A stretch of DNA of 64,000 nucleotides from Ptychodera flava (GCF_041260155.1 NC_091940.1:3754001-3818000), one strand, 5' to 3'. Numbered from the stretch's first letter, positions 1-12,328 are shown. The notes: generated from the letters alone by a model not told the origin. Numbers and translations: made by a program.

Positions 1-1874
1 TCGTCTATTGACTCAACGCACAAAGGTTCGTGTTTGTCGTTTACAGTGATTTCAAACTTATTTACTTCAGTTCCAGATTTGAAAACGACGAGGAGATTTT
101 CACCATACACAGAAATTCTTGCGTTCTCCCATACCTTGTTTCAGTTAAAAGAAACACATAGATTAAACTTTCCGCAGACGACGGCGTTCAAATATTATCG
201 AAATATTCGATTGCATTAAATGCCATGAACCTTATGGCAATAAGCAAAATGGTTTCCTGTAATTGTCGCCGAGAAAGAAAAGCACTCATCCGCGCACTAG
301 TCGCAAGGTAACTCCTGCTTTTGAATATATCAGTGCACAGGTAATAAAGACAATGAGTTCTGAAAGGTAAATTTTTATAAATATTGACGATTTCTTTTTC
401 TAATGAAAAATTAGAGTTCAATAACATACATCATGCATTTCTCCTTACTCACAATATTTTGGACTGTACAATTAAAGTATTTACCTAGAACTTGGCCGCA
501 GTGCAAATTCAGACAGACTTGACGTCTCTCTGTGAATTAAGTTGAAAACACACTCGTGACAGTATGCCATTCAATATACTCACAGTCAATGGTTTCTCTT
601 TCAGCAAGGTAAGACAGTATCTCAAGCAAGTCTCGTCAATCACGTGATGACTACTCGACATCAATAATTCAATCAATACGTCCAGGACTTGCTCGGCAGT
701 TATCAACGAATTACAGTCGACGTACTTCACATCTGTCAGAAAAAAAACTTACGTTGTGAAAACAGTTCAAATCGTCAAGATAGATGTTCTTTGTTCGTCA
801 CTGCTACATTACTCCTTGCCTGCAATCACTTACAGTAAAAATATCCTTATCCACAACAATTTTTGATGATAATGGTGTTTGGTTTTACAGAATTTGTTCA
901 AAAATATCAGCTGTATTTGTTGTACTTGTGCTTTTTTCGACAACAATGATGAAGTCAGAGGTTTTGTTTGTCTTGATTGGTGGGAGGTACTAGTTACGTA
1001 CGTATGGTGGTATGTGCGTACTAGGCCATTGTCTGTAAATGTTTACGTATCACGCGAATCTCTAATCTCACCTTGAAGTTCCCCACTTCTCTCTTCCGTC
1101 GTGATTCTATTTCTCCTTTCTTGAGCTTGTTCAGTAGGGTCATCTCGCGCAGAATCAGTAGCATGATGTATGGTGGTTTCGTATCTTGAAGAATTAACTT
1201 GTTCAGATGAAAATGGGAAGCCATCGTGGTCGATACTAACTTCAAATCTATAGAATCCACAACCAGATGAGAGTACAACTGTCATGAATCTCTCTCGTAC
1301 AGCGATGACGGCGTCCTTCCATATCTGGTCAATAAAGAGTAGTTCGCTAGTTCGTAGATTTTCATCATAACACAATGAACTGGTTCGCTGTTTTTGTTGT
1401 TGGTATAGCGACCGTTGGTCGTGATGACAAATTAAGTCGCTTCGGAGACTGACAATACAACGATATGAAAGTCTGAACATGCTACACATAGTTTCATTGA
1501 AGCAGTTCACCGCGCCTCATCTTCCTTGTCCTTTTTACAGACAAGTCAAATTTATTCAGTTAATTTGAGGCACTTCAATGACATTATATATATTTAAATT
1601 AACGAACAAATATTTGTTATTTTTGAACATTGAAGAAATATTGCGGTTTATTATTATATTTTGTATTAAGATTCGATCAATCAAAATCAAATCCTCTCAC
1701 CTCATTTGGTTTTCTGACCAATAATCGTTTACAATATCGCATACATTGCAATTCATCTCCAAGGAGTTTTCTCTGGGAAGACTCTATATCCTGGATGGCA
1801 TCGCTGATATCTTTTAATGTGATACCATTTCTTTCATCACATTTCTTCTCATAATTCACGTAAGGATTCATAAC
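1..1874 (-). CDS. Unrecognised multi-exon gene, partial (runs off left edge)
   Basis: Four blocks on the minus strand fit together as exons: 1701-1874 (acceptor ..TTGCAG, donor GTGAGA, phase 0 at both ends), 1072-1324 (acceptor after a CT-rich tract, donor GTGAGA leaving one base), 584-732 (first two bases complete that codon to Asp; donor GTGAGT, phase 0) and 1-134 (acceptor ACAAG, phase 0, open to the window edge). Phases match at all three joins, which is the main evidence. The first exon is charged and helical (starts VMNPYVNYEKKC). The second has IWKDAVIAVRERF and a Glu/Arg-rich end. The third is helical (ITAEQVLDVLIELLMSSS). The last is beta-like (ISVYGENLLVVFKSG). I recognise no family. 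The start codon and upstream exons were not found. A further exon between 134 and 584 cannot be excluded. Confidence 0.5.
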
Positions 1875-4800
1875 CTGCAATTGTGGAAGAAGACAACCAA
1901 TACACGTTCTTTCAGATTTCAGTTTGCCGATATGAAATGCCGAAATACACGTAGTGTAATCACAGCCTTATCCACACCAACAATCATGGCGAAGGTATGG
2001 TGTTTAGAGGCCTTTTATGTAACCATATGCTCCAACTTGTTTTTTTCTTGACAAAAAAAAGTAATTAGTCATTACGTGCAACGATCTCACCTTTTCCCCC
2101 CACAATTTTTTTATATTGTTGTTCCCAATGAAGTATTGAAATATTACGCTTTCAAGCACGATCAACTGTGTACAAAATGTCATGTTATTGTTGACCAATG
2201 ACTTCTTGTCCGCATCAAAATTGAACTGTCAAAAATGACACTGGTAAATTTACACATACAGGTTGTATTGGTAGCTTGAACGCTGAAAAGGGCCAGGAGA
2301 AAACACTGTTACAGGCAAGGCAAAAATTGTGAGCCTTATGTAAATTTAAATCTGCGTACCTTTCTAGGTTTTACAGGGAAATTTAGTGAAACTCAAGAAC
2401 ATCAGGTAAACTTCGAGGTTGTGGGGGAGGATGAACAGAAATTAAATATGATCACTTATTTGTGGTATCTCAACAATTGTTGATGAACTTAACCATGGAT
2501 CGATTAAGTGACATGAATGTTTGATTATCACATCACGGTAAGATATACTATTTTCAACAAACTTCAATATCTCATCTGTGCACCATGGAAAAACGGATAA
2601 TTTCAAAACACCTTCGTCACTAAATTATATTTTTCAGGATACTAAAATTAGTGAGTATAGTGAGTTGTCTGTAGTCGTTCTGAGTGCCAACTATAATATT
2701 TCAGCTGATAAAACTGTTAGATTATTTTATCACTGCCTCTATGTTACAAATGTCTCTATTACCTAAGGTTAATTATTATCGACAAAGCACTTAGTTGATG
2801 GCTGGCCTATCGATAGAAATACTGGGAACTGCTTCTTTTTTGATCTGGTCAAAGTTCGTAACCGTGGCAACAACATTTGTAACGTCACAAGATTTCGCAT
2901 ATCAGGTTTCTTTTTTTAAATTTATCAAAAATTCTTATCTATTACAACGTGCATTTGTAATGTGAAACTGTGTGTAGTTTATATTTACGGAGTCGTGTTA
3001 TTCAGTAACTAATATAACAATTAATGACAGATAAGGGTGATGATCAAGTTTTCAAGCGGTTATACCGCAATACAGCACCACAGCCGACAACTGCAGTTGA
3101 TGAAATCGTTTATCAATTCTGAATCTATTTTCAAAGGGACAAAATCACTCTTTTCATTTTGAGATATCACGAAAACATGGAATACTTGCACAAAGCCACT
3201 CTCCAGTGTACAAAATGACGACGGGACGTGACTGCAAAAGTGTCAAAAATTACTCCTTTGCTGAATGCGAACAGATGGTGTCGTTTGTGACCTATAGACT
3301 AAATGACTTTTCCTATTCCGACTTGTTTTCCTTTGACAAATAAACATTGCCTTATAAGGAGAAGCTGATATCCTTATTTATATACAGGCACCGCCAATAA
3401 GGATTCCATTCCCTTTTCATGAAATCTATACTTTCTATCGGCCATCATCAGCGTTGATGTTCACAATATCAAGCATATCCCTCCTGTGTGGAACACAATT
3501 ATTGGCTCATGTCTACCGGCTATAATCGATTTACATGTGGTATAATCTTTAAACATTTATTTTAATATAATATTTTAGTATAAATATGTGTATGAAGTCA
3601 TGATGCGAGTAGAAAATACATGCAATTGGCATTCGTCATTCACTTCATTGCATATCGTTAAGTGAAATTTTAATCATGGGCCCTCCTTAAACATGTTTCG
3701 AAGCCCTCTATTTCAATATTTGTTCCCGTTGCTTCCACCTTGGCTAAAACATTCAATTCCATAAGTATCAAAGAGTTGACTAGAAACCTTCGGCAGTTTG
3801 AATATTATTTCGGCGCATATATTTTCTAGTTACAACATCGAAACTACAGGTGAGTAGTCTGCTTGTATCTGTTATTCAAAACATGTCTTGTACTGCAGTT
3901 TTTCCTGAGCCAATGAAGATTAATTAACAACAATAACATGTCATATGGATGTTGAATATTTGTCTAACTTTTACCCACGAAAGAAACTCCGAATACAACA
4001 CATGTTGATTTAATATCTAAGGTGTGCTAAACACAGGGCCATCAACACTTGAAATGTAAGAAGTGTTAAAATTAAACACGAAATCAGCTCATGTCGAGTC
4101 TCCGTAAAAAAATATTCAAATTTCTGTTCAAAAATATCGATGATAAAACGACATAGGAGTAAATTTCTCTGTCAAGCATTCGTCATGTCGCTTTGACTTG
4201 GCAAATCGCAAACGTCTTTACAACACGGCACTGTTTGTCCTGAGAGTCAATATTGCACATTTCCTTTTGCATAAAATTAGTAATTAAAACTCTTACCTTC
4301 AATTTACTTTCAGTTTATGTCGAAATAGCAGAGATACTACTTATTTGTGTAAACCTCACGTCTGGATTTGACGAGGATACATTCGATCCGCCATGTACAG
4401 GTATTTGCAGATTTGACATATCTTACCCTTTCCCACAGAAACCGATTATACTAGGATCAGAACCCAATTAATCTATTAATAACATATTCATGTCAGATTA
4501 TGACAATGTATTACGTGTGTCGTGCATTGAAGTATAACAAGCAGCATTTGAAATACAAGATACGGGACCACTACTTATCTGAACTGTATCAGGTCTATTG
4601 GAGTGAACTCTCGTGTATTTGATAACCACAAAAGTACAACCAGCGGGAAGCGATACTATGAAGCTGTTCGTGTGAAAAGCTGTTTGCATGTGGTTCGGTG
4701 AGGGGAAGGCATTATTTTATTCCGTCAGTGGATGGGGAAGAGGGTATCTCAATAATGCCAGAGGACGGGAAAATTTTCCTTTTACTTTTATTAAGGCGCG

Positions 4801-6669
4801 CTTTTGTGACCGGAAAAATAGGTGTTGGCGGAGGGGAACTTTAGTTGTGGCAAGAGGGAACTGGGGAGTTTCTGTGGTTGGGAGAGGGACACTTGGAAGT
4901 TTTGGTTGTGGAAAGGGCAAAGGGAATCTTTTTTTGGTGTGTGGGGAACTTTTCAAATCATAACGGGAGGGCAGTTGGGAGCAGCTTTTAGATTTCTCTC
5001 CGAAATGCTATTTTGCTCAAAATTATTTTAAATGCTGTAATACGCTTTAAAACACTGAAAACACCTTTGGTTACAATTTTTTGAAAAAGGCTGGTTGGCT
5101 TCCCCTGAATCAGTATGTTTTGCTAGTTGACAGCTGTAATTTGCCAACAAACACCAACCACTTTCAGTTTGACACAAAGAAATGTGCGCGGAATTTATGT
5201 CCTAAAATTGGTTTCAGGATATATTTATTCCCTTTTCACAGGCATGTAATACTCTAAATACAATTGTAATGAAATACAACTATACGAATACTTCAACGCT
5301 GTCGAAAAGTTTGAGTTGGTCAACCCTGCTGGTATATAATCAATAATAAGCAACAGTAATATAATCATCTCTCTGTCTCTGTCTCTCTGAGACACTTGCG
5401 CGTCTCCCCACACGGTACCGGAGTATAGTGCTAGAATTGCAGAGCAGTATAAATGTTTCTCAGGTCGTACGTTGATAGAATTACAAGCAGTCGTGCAATT
5501 ACTAAACGAATAATAAACTTTGTCCATGTAACCGCATGCTAACATTATTTGCTGCATGGTACAATTTATGGTATAGAAGAAACGCCTATTTAACTGTCGA
5601 TTTATCGGAATTTCATCATATGTAATTTCTCTATGACAAAGAATGCATCACAAAGATGCCGGACACACTCAAAAATGTGTAAACCTTCATTATCAAAGCT
5701 AGTTGTAGATACGGAATTATTTAAATACAAGCGGGGTATCAAGTATATCATGAATCTTAAGTCCACAGATAGAGGCAAATTTACAATGTCGATTTTATTC
5801 AGTCTGAGAGCAGGTAGCAACTCGAACGTAATCAAACAGCCACGTGTCTGTACCTTGTGTTTACTTTTCAATGACTAAAAAAATATTATGAACGACCCTA
5901 AAGAGCTGTTTTGCCTGTGTTTAGCAAAAAATTAAAAAAGGTAAATCTTTCAAATACATGGACAAAAACCATTTTAAAATGTACATTTTCACATTGATTC
6001 ATTTTGTATATTGGTATATCACAAATGAAAGTGCTAGTTGACCAAAGCATCGCCATACGTAGCAGGCCATCCATCCAAACAAGTGTAACAAACAAGTCGT
6101 CCGTAGACAAGCAAGTGATGGACCCTGTAGACTGCTGTCATACATTGAAAAGCTAAAGTCTATCAAATCCTTCTCATAGTTCATTTAGTGAATTTACTTG
6201 CCCTGTGTTAAAACATGTACCTGCTGGACGTACTTACCAATAATAAAATAACCTTCATGAACGCCACCAACGGCTTTACTCAGATACAATGAAAGATGCA
6301 AGATTGGTGACTTTGCCCGAATGAAAATGTATTTCATTTTAAATTTGTTGGTTTCTTTGTAAATAAAATAAATTTTAAAGCACACTAAAAAATGTAAATT
6401 GTCCCTACCGACGCATTCACGTATTTTCACACGTACATTGGTCGGTAGTCTGCGTTATAGAGGGAGAATCGGCCACTTTATGGTGACTACAATAGAATCT
6501 GAAAAACAAAGCTAACACATTTAAAAGTAATAACATATGGTGATATCTGACGGTAATGTCTCCGGTTTAGAAATGAAACTGGGTATCTTTAAGAAAGGAG
6601 AATACATGCAATGGTTCTTATAGGATGCCACTATACACTTCCAACGATGCCTGTGACACAATGATTCCC
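1875..6669. other. Intergenic or intronic DNA, no gene recognised
   Basis: AT-rich DNA with only short open frames on both strands, none showing family similarity or a convincing exon. It must hold the 5' part of the left-edge gene and the 3' untranslated region of the macro-RING-DTC gene. The only distinct sub-region is the G-rich stretch at 4690-4990. Confidence 0.5.
4690..4990. repeat. G-rich degenerate minisatellite
   Basis: Strong strand asymmetry: the plus strand is G-rich and built from diverged ~30-base units beginning GGGAAC or GGGACAC and ending in TGTGG..AGAG (clearest at 4835-4930). Open frames on both strands here only reflect the repeat. A similar but unaligned G-rich region lies at 50790-51290. 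Confidence 0.5.
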
Positions 6670-9438
6670 CTACTGGACTCCTTTGGCTGCAAGTTCTTCT
6701 TTAACTCTGTCTAGATACGTTGAATCAGGATATCCATGGCTGTGAAAACAAGTAGAAGTTGTCATAAATAATGCGTCAACAGTCAATCAAAGACAAGTAA
6801 GATAAAGATACCCGGATCAAAAGGTATCTTCAGTAAAATGTCAATCTTTGTAGCAAAGATGATTTCAAGTTTGTTGAGAACACATCCGCTAATCTATTTT
6901 AGGTTTTGCACAGTTAAGTTTTGTTGTGTAATCACGGTCAATATCTGAGTCGGTTTCTCGAAATAACGGTTACATGTATTATTTGTATTAAATGATAATT
7001 TATCAAACTTGCACAGCGAATGGCCTTCTCAAAATTAAATGCACAACCAAACATATGGTCGAGTATCAGACAGATTCAATCCCTAACAACACTGAAAATA
7101 TCGGAGAGTAACGGCATTGAACGGTAATAAAAACTTACTTAGCAGGTCCTCCAGCTGGATTTGTCTTGTGGTGTACATCATTTGAAACCACACTGTTTTC
7201 ATTTTCTGTCGTTCCAATCTTGAACAGGAGGCGATGGTCAAAAGCCTTCTGTAAAAGTGTCAGGACTTCTAAACCGTGTCCGTTTGCCGGTAGGTAAGCT
7301 CTGAGTCTCATACCATTATAAGGCTTCCCGGGATTTGGATGACCTTTCTGATACAATAGAGGACAGATTTCCACATAACTTTAGTCATTGTTAAAAACAC
7401 TGAAAGATCTGATGTAGTTACTTTCGGAAAATACGTCGATGTTGGTACTTTCAGAACGTCGGAAAGTATGAAGACGATTTTAGTCGTTCGATGGATTAGA
7501 TTTGAGTATGAAGAGTATTGTTATATCTGTGCATTAGCATGTCTGTGTAGGCACAATGGAAGAAATGTTTGGAAATGAAATATGATGAAATAGTTTACTA
7601 GTATTTATTTTGTAGTTTTACAGGATGAGTAGATGAGTATAGATTGAAGATCATTAAAAATTGGAAGACGTCTCACCTCTTGGACTCCATCAGGAAAATA
7701 ATAATCAACAACAATGGAGCCAGCGTTCTCGTATCCAGGCAGATCATATTCGCTTTCTTTTTTAAAATCCATTTTACCGTCTGGAGGTTGCAATCCCTCT
7801 ATCACCAAGACCAGCGTAGTACAAAATGGACACTTTCCTTTACGTTTAAAATGATTCTTGAAACAGTTATCACACAGAGTCTCCTTACAGCAGTTCATCG
7901 ACTTCAAGCTTGCTTTGTCCTTTGAACATATTTTACATATGCCCCCCGCTGTCACGGACGTTGCAATTTTATCTCTGTCCATTGCCGGGTTTATTTTCTT
8001 CACGTTCGTACTGAGCAGAACGACTCCTCCAGTTGACTTCTTGTGTATGCTGCCCGGTAAATATGTAGCGTTGTCATGTAGCTCAGTTGAACGATCTGGT
8101 AAGGCGACGGTAATTGGTTCAAGGTCGCTCAATTCCTGATCCAGTTTGGAACGATCGATTTTGAGCCCTAAAGCATCGGTATCATCAGGTTCAGTGTTAC
8201 AAAACTCTAGCAGAAATTCGCCCGTTGCTTCTACATCATAGAGAACGATACGGATGTCTTCCAGGATCGTGTTTTCCTCACGTTTAGATGAAAATTCGAT
8301 TATTGCTCTGTGGAAAATTTGTGCACAAATACTAATAGGTATTCCATATAGACCTGGAAGGGAGAAACGAACAAAATAAGTCAAATTTGCAAAAAAAATG
8401 GATTTAACATCGTCATTTTGATCAAGAAATCACTGGATTTATACATGTAGGGCCTAATTATATGAAGCTCTCAGCATCACTGTCAATGATGCAGCACTTT
8501 TCGATCTCAGAGAGAACTGTTGTTCTCATTTACACAGTTTGATCAGGTTGAAATTAATGCTTCACGATTTATTTTCACGATGTGTAGTGTCAAGTTAGTC
8601 TAACAGAAACGTAGACCTAATTATAAATCACCCTAAATGACAAATTCATGTCATAGACGGGATCTATTTTACTACAACAGTATCATCTAATGTACCACAC
8701 TACAGCATCACGTACCTGCTCCTACAGCAGGAATCGCCAGTGACTTTGCTTTCAAGATCCGTGATGCATATGTAAATATTTTCATAAGCAGGTGAAGAGT
8801 TGCTCTTTACAACGTCGTTTATCTTCTCTCCAGATCGGTCCAACAGCATGGATGACATGTTTACTTTTCAAATTTCCCGCGGTGGTATGACAGACTGTCT
8901 CGACAGGCAAATGACCATACGTGTCGACGATACAGTTTGACTGCTCCTGGATTATCTCACCACCGGTCTGTACGATAGCCCATGCCACGCCTCCGCCATG
9001 CTGTAGACTAGAATTTGCTGCGTTCACGATAACATCTGTATCCTCGTGAGTTATATCGGCGATGTAGATCGATACTTTCAGCCCTTCTGGAGTCTCGTTT
9101 GAATAGTGTAACGTTTCCAGACACCTTGACAAGTCAACATCGTTGGTTGGCTGAGAATTTTGCTTTTCCGATGTTGATAACTCATCCTCACCAGAATTGG
9201 CAGCATCTACCTCTGCCATCGTCTGATCTGAACAGTCCATCGGTTCACTCTCCTTATCATCTTCATCACCGATCAATTCTCCTCCTGTTTGATCTTTGTC
9301 ATCTGTCTTTGTTACAGATGCATGTTGGGTGTCATCGATTTCAGGATCCAGTTCAGCATTGTTGGTTTTAGTTTTCTCACTATCAACTTTGAATTCACCT
9401 TCATCCATTGTTGGTAATTCAACCACTTTTTCGGATAT
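6670..9438 (-). CDS. Macro domain-RING-Deltex C-terminal (DTC) protein, DTX3L-like
   Basis: A predicted ADP-ribose-linked E3 ubiquitin ligase. Coding blocks: about 8716-9438 (acceptor ..GCCAG), 7677-8353, 7139-7347 and 6670-6739, all with GT-AG borders and matching phases; stop TAG at 6670-6672. The first Met is at 9408, giving about 549 residues. The acidic low-complexity N-terminus (to ~residue 110) is followed by a macro domain, seen as [36 protein letters not shown] and then [14 protein letters not shown] in the second block. A RING finger follows at ~371-409 (CKIC...CC...CDNC...CPFC). The DTC domain has [21 protein letters not shown] split around residue 430, then [25 protein letters not shown] and [11 protein letters not shown]. 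One frame change lies in the macro region near 8775-8785 and looks like a one-base error or mutation. The upstream exon was not firmly identified; the Polinton begins about 100 bp away. Confidence 0.85.
7139..7347 (-). CDS. DTC-domain exon of the macro-RING-DTC gene
   Basis: Penultimate exon, 209 bases: acceptor ..TGTATCAG before AAAGGT, donor GTAAGT after GCTAA. It encodes [32 protein letters not shown] and [11 protein letters not shown], the signature blocks of the Deltex C-terminal domain. The His pair in HHKT lies in the segment that lines the ADP-ribose/NAD+ pocket in characterised Deltex proteins. The codon split across the next intron becomes Asn, followed by HGYPDSTYL in the last exon. 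Confidence 0.85.
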
Positions 9439-9529
9439 CTGGCCTCTAATAATACCTCAGTAATCTATATTGCAGAGGATACGAAATAGATTTTAGCTTC
9501 AGCAGCAAGGATAAGGCTAATTGCAAACA

Positions 9530-9535
9530 AGATTA
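9530..9535. repeat. Polinton target-site duplication, left copy (AGATTA)
   Basis: The six bases AGATTA immediately before the left terminal repeat are repeated exactly after the right one (26764-26769). A 6-bp duplication is the Polinton hallmark. Confidence 0.92.
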
Positions 9536-9715
9536 AGTAGTAAATTAAACGTGTACTTTGGATTAATAAGAATTTTACACCCATTTTATTCATTTATCTA
9601 CATGAAGCGAAGGAAAATTTAACCATCCATGTAACTAAAGTATAACCCTGACCTATATACGAACTCACGGCACGTGCAGCAGTGCATTGTCCTGAACTAA
9701 GCGGGCCTGCTGAGC
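9536..9715 (+). repeat. Polinton left terminal inverted repeat
   Basis: Matches the reverse complement of 26575-26763 with about six small differences. Similarity fades after CTGCTGAG at ~9715. It contains a CACGTG E-box at 9671. Confidence 0.93.
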
Positions 9716-9742
9716 ATGTTTATACACGTTCCGAAGGTGTAC

Positions 9743-9788
9743 GGGAAATTCCGTGTGAGTCATCACCATCAAACTAGCCTATATAAGG
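9743..9788 (+). promoter_or_regulatory. Left subterminal kappaB-like / AP-1 / TATA-like cluster
   Basis: Just inside the left terminal repeat, GGGAAATTCC (9743-9752) matches the NF-kappaB decamer, TGAGTCA (9756-9762) the AP-1 heptamer, and TATATAAGG (9780-9788) a TATA box. The order suggests an inward, plus-strand promoter. No plus-strand ORF lies close by: the next is at 11013 and the first genes here are on the minus strand. The same kappaB then AP-1 order occurs in mirror image at the right end. Function is inferred from motif match only. Confidence 0.45.
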
Positions 9789-9930
9789 ACCCGTTGTCAT
9801 CCGGCCGGCCAGTCGCGGAGTCTAGCTGATGTGAATTTTTTCCAACTGCATGACTGAGGTCTGAACCGAAGTTCCTATCGGTACGAACTTGTTCACCTGA
9901 TAGATAAAATTTTAGTAATTTCCTCTGAAC

Positions 9931-10152
9931 TTAAATGTGACGGAAGACCATTACTTCAAATAATATGAGACGTTTCAGATGAATGGTACTGATATCTAAA
10001 GTGTTCACTCTTTTATCTCTACGTACAAATGTAGTTCCTAAGTCGTTCTCTATTCTATTCCCACCAACAAAACATTCAATACTCATTTCCCCTCCCCGAT
10101 CTTTATCAATACTTATGATAATATCACAAGTTGTTCTGTTATCTGTTTTCAT
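9931..10152 (-). CDS. Small Polinton ORF, 73 residues, unknown
   Basis: Short minus-strand frame at the left end of the element, overlapping the next gene upstream by four bases. It is basic with no hydrophobic segment and reads like a beta-rich fragment (IIISIDKDRGGEMSIECFVGG). I recognise no family. It could be a small virion protein or the tail of the neighbouring gene. Confidence 0.4.
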   Translation of the reverse strand: MKTDNRTTCDIIISIDKDRGGEMSIECFVGGNRIENDLGTTFVRRDKRVNTLDISTIHLKRLILFEVMVFRHI

Positions 10153-10950
10153 AGCATAATATCCACCAAATCGTCAAATTCATCTCCAGTAGCTAACTTT
10201 ACACATCTAATGAGAACTGTACCATGTTGAAGTATTTTCATATTATCAGTCATCTGTTGATTTACTGTCTGTAAAGTGAGAACAGCTGCCTCATCACCGA
10301 CACTTTTAAGACCCAGTTTCTTTAAAGTTGTGTCCCAAAATAATCTAACTGGAACTCCGCTAGCTGTATACGAGCAATAATTCTCCCCCTCGTTTATCCA
10401 CCTTCTTAGTGTATTATCTGCCTTCATTATTGTATTAAGAGGACTAATTTTAAGATGAATTGGTATACCAAGAAGTGCAATGTATGGATTCGTAGGAGTA
10501 AGCCAACTACGAAAATCTAACAATTTATATTTGTTTACATTGCTATCAAAAAAAATCACATTCGGAGTTCCTGGTGGTTCAGCAACACCTCCTGCAATTT
10601 CACTATCCAATATATCTAAGATGTTACGCGGCACATTATAAGGCATGAATTTCTGACTAGCCGAATCCCATGTCAGAGCAAAAGGAGTAGAATCATTCGA
10701 AGCCTTTGTGGCGTCAATTACAGTTTCATCAATGTCTTTAAGTTCGGAAATTCTACAGCATGCTCGTGGGGTGGCCCGCGGCATTGGCTAAAACGAAATA
10801 TTTTTCGCGGTCTTTATAACGAAGGACGTAATCCTTATTATGATTAGCAGCCATCTTAGTATTATTGTTAACTTTAACATCACTCAGATCTTCAAGCTCA
10901 AGATTTTGCATACGAATTGTACCTAGACCGAAGCCACTTGGATCAGACAT
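10149..10950 (-). pseudogene. Unknown Polinton gene, broken
   Basis: Minus-strand coding region of ~800 bases, apparently one gene with about one break. Near its start is an Asn/Lys-rich stretch followed by DYVLRYKDREKYFVLAN. Later come LTPTNPYIALLGIPIHLK and RRWINEGENYCSYTASGVP, which look like a folded, beta-rich virion or attachment protein. There is no membrane segment or enzymatic motif. I cannot name the family. Confidence 0.5.
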
Positions 10951-11012
10951 ACTCCGTAGGGACCTATATACAGTGAAAATTAAAATAATACCTTGTAATA
11001 TACAATAACATC

Positions 11013-11438
11013 ATGGCTTCAGCTATAGGAATGACAGTTCTCGGTGCTGTATTAAATGCAACGGCATTCACAGGAGGAAATATTATCGGACAAAAGCTTT
11101 CTGGGAATGGTGAGGCTCTTATTGAAGAGAAAGTCCGACATGATAAAGCATTAGAAAAATTTGAACATGATCGCAACGTCTGGTCAGAAAAAAGATTACT
11201 ACAGGCTGACTGGGAAAGAGAAAATCAAGCAAAGGATGCACATGCTGCGGCAGAATTAAGAGATACAGATGCAGAAATCCTGGAAGAAGCAGAAGCGGTG
11301 CAAAGCAACTCTACGTCAAGTCCAGCGCAAGCGTTAGCGCAATTCTCAGATTATTATCAACCCAGTCCTGAGCAAAAGAAATATGAGATGATCTATATTG
11401 CTGGAGGATTAGTCGTGGGATGGTTTATCTTCCGATAG
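11013..11438 (+). CDS. Small Polinton membrane/coiled-coil protein, 141 residues
   Basis: Intact plus-strand frame. The N-terminus is a Gly/Ala-rich hydrophobic segment (~1-30, MASAIGMTVLGAVLNATAF). The middle (~35-95) is a highly charged helix rich in Glu, Lys and Asp, likely coiled coil. The C-terminus ends in a membrane segment (MIYIAGGLVVGWFIF). This plan resembles the small membrane-active or membrane-anchored virion proteins commonly seen in Polintons and adintoviruses, but I cannot assign a specific family. It is convergent with the penton-like gene downstream. Confidence 0.6.
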   Translation: MASAIGMTVLGAVLNATAFTGGNIIGQKLSGNGEALIEEKVRHDKALEKFEHDRNVWSEKRLLQADWERENQAKDAHAAAELRDTDAEILEEAEAVQSNSTSSPAQALAQFSDYYQPSPEQKKYEMIYIAGGLVVGWFIFR

Positions 11439-11474
11439 GGTTACACCGGTAGGGGCTCCTCGGAAGCTTCGGGA

Positions 11475-12149
11475 CTACAATAATTCAATACAAAAGCTAA
11501 TTGGCCAGTTATTGAAATCGATCATGTTCCCATCCTGATCTGTTATCCAGATACGCATTGAATTCATGTAATCTCCCCCTTTTCTCAATGGCATAGAAAT
11601 TGCTCCGTTTTTAAAATCGTAAGTAACCTTTTCACTTATTTCTCTCGTATCCCGGATGGGAAGTATTTGTAAACAGTTCGATACTTTCCCCTGTATGTAT
11701 CCTCCGGAGGCACCCGAACCAAATGAAACATAATTTCCAGTAACATCGACTACATCTGAATGAACTATATATTTAGTGACTGTTAAGAAATCCACTTTCT
11801 TCGGACTCATAGTACTTTTTATAACTGGGTTGTCCTCAGGTTTATCTGAAAAGCCGACGACGTTGGCGAAGCTACCTGTGGCATTGAAATAGACTTTAAT
11901 ATCTTTAGCCAAAGTTAGATAAACATGGTTTGTCGGCAGATGTTTTTCAAAATTAATTTTTTGCTTCAACCCGATTGCTTTGTTTAACGTATCGATATTG
12001 TAGTTACCTGGACGTATTGATTTAGTCTTCTTCGGTTGGTCACCTTCTTGATATTTTATTACATTATTCGTCGATGTTATGTTATGCCATGAATTATATA
12101 GTCCCACTCTAGCAGTCTTTATTCTTCGTAACTCTGTCTTCTGCTTCAC
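11475..12149 (-). CDS. Probable Polinton minor capsid (penton-like) protein, 224 residues
   Basis: Open minus-strand frame. The N-terminal part contains LYNSWHNITSTNNVIKY followed by IRPGNYNIDTLNKAI, the pattern I associate with Polinton/adintovirus penton-type minor capsid proteins (single jelly roll). The C-terminal half is beta-rich with conserved-looking blocks, SNCLQILPIRD and RIWITDQDGNMIDF, ending near the stop. Length fits a single jelly roll. In the virion such a protein would sit at the five-fold vertices. The assignment rests on remembered family patterns, so it is probable rather than certain. Confidence 0.55.
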   Translation of the reverse strand: MKQKTELRRIKTARVGLYNSWHNITSTNNVIKYQEGDQPKKTKSIRPGNYNIDTLNKAIGLKQKINFEKHLPTNHVYLTLAKDIKVYFNATGSFANVVGFSDKPEDNPVIKSTMSPKKVDFLTVTKYIVHSDVVDVTGNYVSFGSGASGGYIQGKVSNCLQILPIRDTREISEKVTYDFKNGAISMPLRKGGDYMNSMRIWITDQDGNMIDFNNWPISFCIELL

Positions 12150-12328
12150 GCATTCCGCACTCTAGCAGGTCTTATCTTCGTAAAACTGTGTCGTGCATCA
12201 CAAGGGTAAAATTAACAGTAACAGGTTCACCTGTTTTTGCTTTCAATCCAAATGATCATTGTTGTGCGCTGTATATATTACTAAGTATAAATGTTCGATG
12301 AATATTATTATTATTCCGAAGGTGCCCA

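Noticed and set aside
7644-8139. Plus-strand frames of ~93 codons
   Set aside because: Shadows of the macro-RING-DTC exon on the other strand.
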